Below are positions 62,402 through 64,000 of a stretch of 64,000 nt of DNA, piece after piece. This stretch comes from Streptomyces cadmiisoli (GTDB taxonomy: Bacteria > Actinomycetota > Actinomycetes > Streptomycetales > Streptomycetaceae). The notes beneath the pieces were generated by a model. It made no database searches. It worked only from the letters and a program-made list of their open reading frames with translations, and was not told the DNA's origin. The DNA lies in the NCBI RefSeq assembly GCF_003261055.1, contig NZ_CP030073.1, positions 9,114,001-9,178,000 on the forward strand, given 5' to 3'. How positions within the stretch are numbered: the first letter of the stretch is position 1; the number at the start of each line of letters is the position of its first letter. Position numbers and translations under genes: made by a program.

Positions 62402-63606
62402 ATGGCAATGTCCCCGGCCGCACCCCCGGCCCCGTCCTGGCTGCACTGCGCTCACGGCGCGGATCCGGCCACCGATCCCATTGGCTGCCGCGGTATTCAT
62501 GTCCCAGGCCATACCGCCTGCCTCGCCCACCTGAACGGCACCGACCGCGACACCTACCTGGCGGGTCTGACACCCGGCTCCGACATCGACCACCGCGGCA
62601 CCCCCTTCACCGAAGACCTCCTGAACCGACTCCTGAACGCCCCTCACGACCCCATCACCCCCCACCCCCACTTCGGTGCCACCAAGTTCGAAGGAGCGCA
62701 GTTCTCCGGCGACGCTGGGTTCGACGACGCGCAGTTTTTCGGTGACGCCGGGTTCGGCGGGGCGCAGCTTTCCGGCGAAACCGCTTTTATTAGGGCGCAG
62801 TTCACCGGCGGCGTCGCGTTTATCAGGGCGGAGTTTTCCGGCTCCGCCATGTTCGGCGGGGCGGAGTTCTCGGGCGACGCCTGGTTCAGCGGGGTGCAGT
62901 TCTCAGGCACCGCCGGGTTCGTCGGGGCGCAGTTCTTGGTGGCTTCACGGTGGGGGCCGGCTGTCTGTGTGGGATCGCTGGATCTGTCGGGTGCGGTGTT
63001 CGGGGCGCCGGTGACGCTGGAGATCGCGGCGCGTGAGGTGGCTTGTGCCACACCCCTGACCCCGAAGATGTCGCCGCCCTGTACCGGCAGCTCCGCAAAG
63101 CCTTCGAGGACGGCAAGAACGAACCCGGTGCCGCCGAGTTCTACTACTGCGAATGCGAGATGCGCCGCCACGACCGCGCCGGCACCCCCAGAGTCGAACG
63201 CGGCCTGCTGTGGGCCTACTGGCTGCTGTCCGGCTACGGCCTGCGCGCCGCGCGCGCCCTGGGCTGGCTCGCCGCCGCCATGCTGCTCACGATCATGCTG
63301 CTGATGGGCTACGGCCTGCCGGGTTCCTCCCCGAAACAGGAAGCGACCGGTACCGTCCCGCCCGGCGGGGCAAGGTCAGTCACGTTCACGATCGACAAAG
63401 ACGACCCGCAGAACCCGACTGGGGACAGGTTCACCGGCAAGCGGTTCGAGAAGGCCCTGAACATCACGCTCAACTCCGTGGTCTTCCGCTCCAGCGGCCA
63501 GGACCTGACTACCGCCGGCGCCTACATCGAGATGACCTCCCGCCTCCTGGAACCCGCCCTCCTGGCCCTCGCCGTCCTCGCCATCCGCGGACGCATCAAA
63601 CGCTGA
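62402..63606 (+). pseudogene. Pentapeptide-repeat membrane protein with internal deletion
   Basis: The first part, from ATG 62402, has a short Cys/His-rich start (WLHCAHGADPATDPIGCRG) and pentapeptide repeats such as AQFSG DAGFD DAQFF GDAGF. After LDLSGAVFGAPVTLEIAAREVAC the frame is lost, and one frame away comes PEDVAALYRQLRKAFEDGKNEPGAAEFYYCECEMRRHD, two transmembrane helices (GWLAAAMLLTIMLLMGYG, LLEPALLALAVLAIRG) and FEKALNITLNSVVFRSSGQDLTTAG. Relatives carry roughly 200 more residues of repeats between these parts, so an out-of-frame deletion occurred near 63030-63050. The C-terminal part could be translated alone from GTG 63043. Confidence 0.75.
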
Positions 63607-63709
63607 CCCACCGCCACCGCGCCTGCTTGATCCGCGTGCGCTGCGAGATTCGAACCACTCGCGATCAGTTCGCGCCTGGAACTAAATGGGAGAGTGATGA
63701 ACAGTGAAA

Positions 63710-64000
63710 ATGTCCGAAGAGTGGGATTGGGAATCCCTTACGACCCTGAGCATTCCCTCGAGTCAACTTCGAAAGCACCTCGGACGACTGCTCGGAATGG
63801 ATGCAGAGGAGCGAAACCGTGCACGCGGGGTACTCTACTGTGAGGTTGCCAATCAGGGGTATCTGTATGATGCCGCTGCTCCGTGTGTCGACATCATAGC
63901 GGAGCACGTAGAGTCCGGAGGGGGCCTTAGTTCAAACTCTGTCGACGTGCTTGAATCGATCCTTAACGCCAGACATCCGGGCCTCAACGTAGCTATTGGT
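63710..64000 (+). CDS. Partial HEAT-like protein at window edge
   Basis: An open frame of 97 codons to the end of the window: MSEEWDWESLTTLSIPSSQL, RKHLGRLLGMDAEERNRARGVLYCEVANQGYLYDAAAPCVDIIAEH, then SVDVLESILNARHPG. The DAEERxRAxGxLYxxVxxQGxLYxAAAPxVxxI pattern resembles HEAT-like proteins often near toxin or immunity genes in streptomycetes. Codons are richer in A/T than in neighbours. Its C-terminus is outside the window; a shorter overlapping frame from ATG 63697 is less convincing. Confidence 0.55.
   Translation, partial: MSEEWDWESLTTLSIPSSQLRKHLGRLLGMDAEERNRARGVLYCEVANQGYLYDAAAPCVDIIAEHVESGGGLSSNSVDVLESILNARHPGLNVAIG

Overview
The window reads as an actinomycete, almost certainly Streptomyces, accessory region: strong G+C bias at third codon positions, frequent GTG starts, ATGA/GTGA gene overlaps, and Streptomyces-type families (ECF sigma with membrane partner, DUF6415, DUF6166, XRE/TPR regulators, replication-relaxation, pSAM2-type AICE genes). 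The density of insertion sequences and broken genes suggests a chromosome arm or a large plasmid. No rRNA, tRNA or CRISPR array was recognised.

Layout. 0-5.7 kb: end of an IS630 element, a terminator hairpin carrying the 5' part of a group IIC-like intron, then a coupled set (DUF5372 protein, 44-residue protein, large serine recombinase) interrupted by an IS1380 element and damaged by a nonsense mutation. 5.7-9.4 kb: a DinB-like protein and an AraC regulator divergent from an aldo/keto reductase and an SDR. 9.4-20.4 kb: remnants (RpiR, MFS, ATPase, Nudix) mixed with a DUF6415 pair, an aminotransferase IV/FGE-like pair, tandem HTH proteins, an ECF sigma/membrane-protein operon, a lipoprotein and a MafI-like immunity candidate. 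20.8-32.3 kb: a secreted DNRLRE/FG-GAP protein divergent from a 2410-residue RHS protein with a Hint domain, a C-terminal toxin and a downstream small immunity candidate. 32.3-40.2 kb: an AICE (int-xis-rep operon, GntR) whose rep gene is split by an IS; beyond it a displaced toxin tip with Imm50 and a second, decayed integrase. 40.2-48.9 kb: SRPBCC protein, truncated IS1182, leucine-rich variant/HEAT protein, Imm10, replication-relaxation, XRE, DUF6166 and acetyltransferase genes with related palindromes between them. 48.9-58.1 kb: an Eis-like acetyltransferase, a seven-gene coupled operon (MaoC, CitE-like lyase, hydroxy-oxovalerate aldolase, acylating aldehyde dehydrogenase, hydratase, Nudix), then ATPase/DUF6415 and XRE-TPR/GNAT genes. 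58.1-64 kb: frameshifted integrase, adjacent IS5 and IS1380 elements, a pentapeptide-repeat gene with an internal deletion, and an incomplete gene at the edge.

Main themes. The RHS locus is a polymorphic-toxin system in which an integrative element lies between the expressed toxin gene and a silent spare toxin tip. Several IS insertions can be reversed on paper with exact target duplications, restoring full reading frames (DUF5372 and rep). The 50-55 kb operon holds a complete hydratase/aldolase/acylating-dehydrogenase set without a ring-cleavage enzyme, so it may be biosynthetic rather than catabolic.
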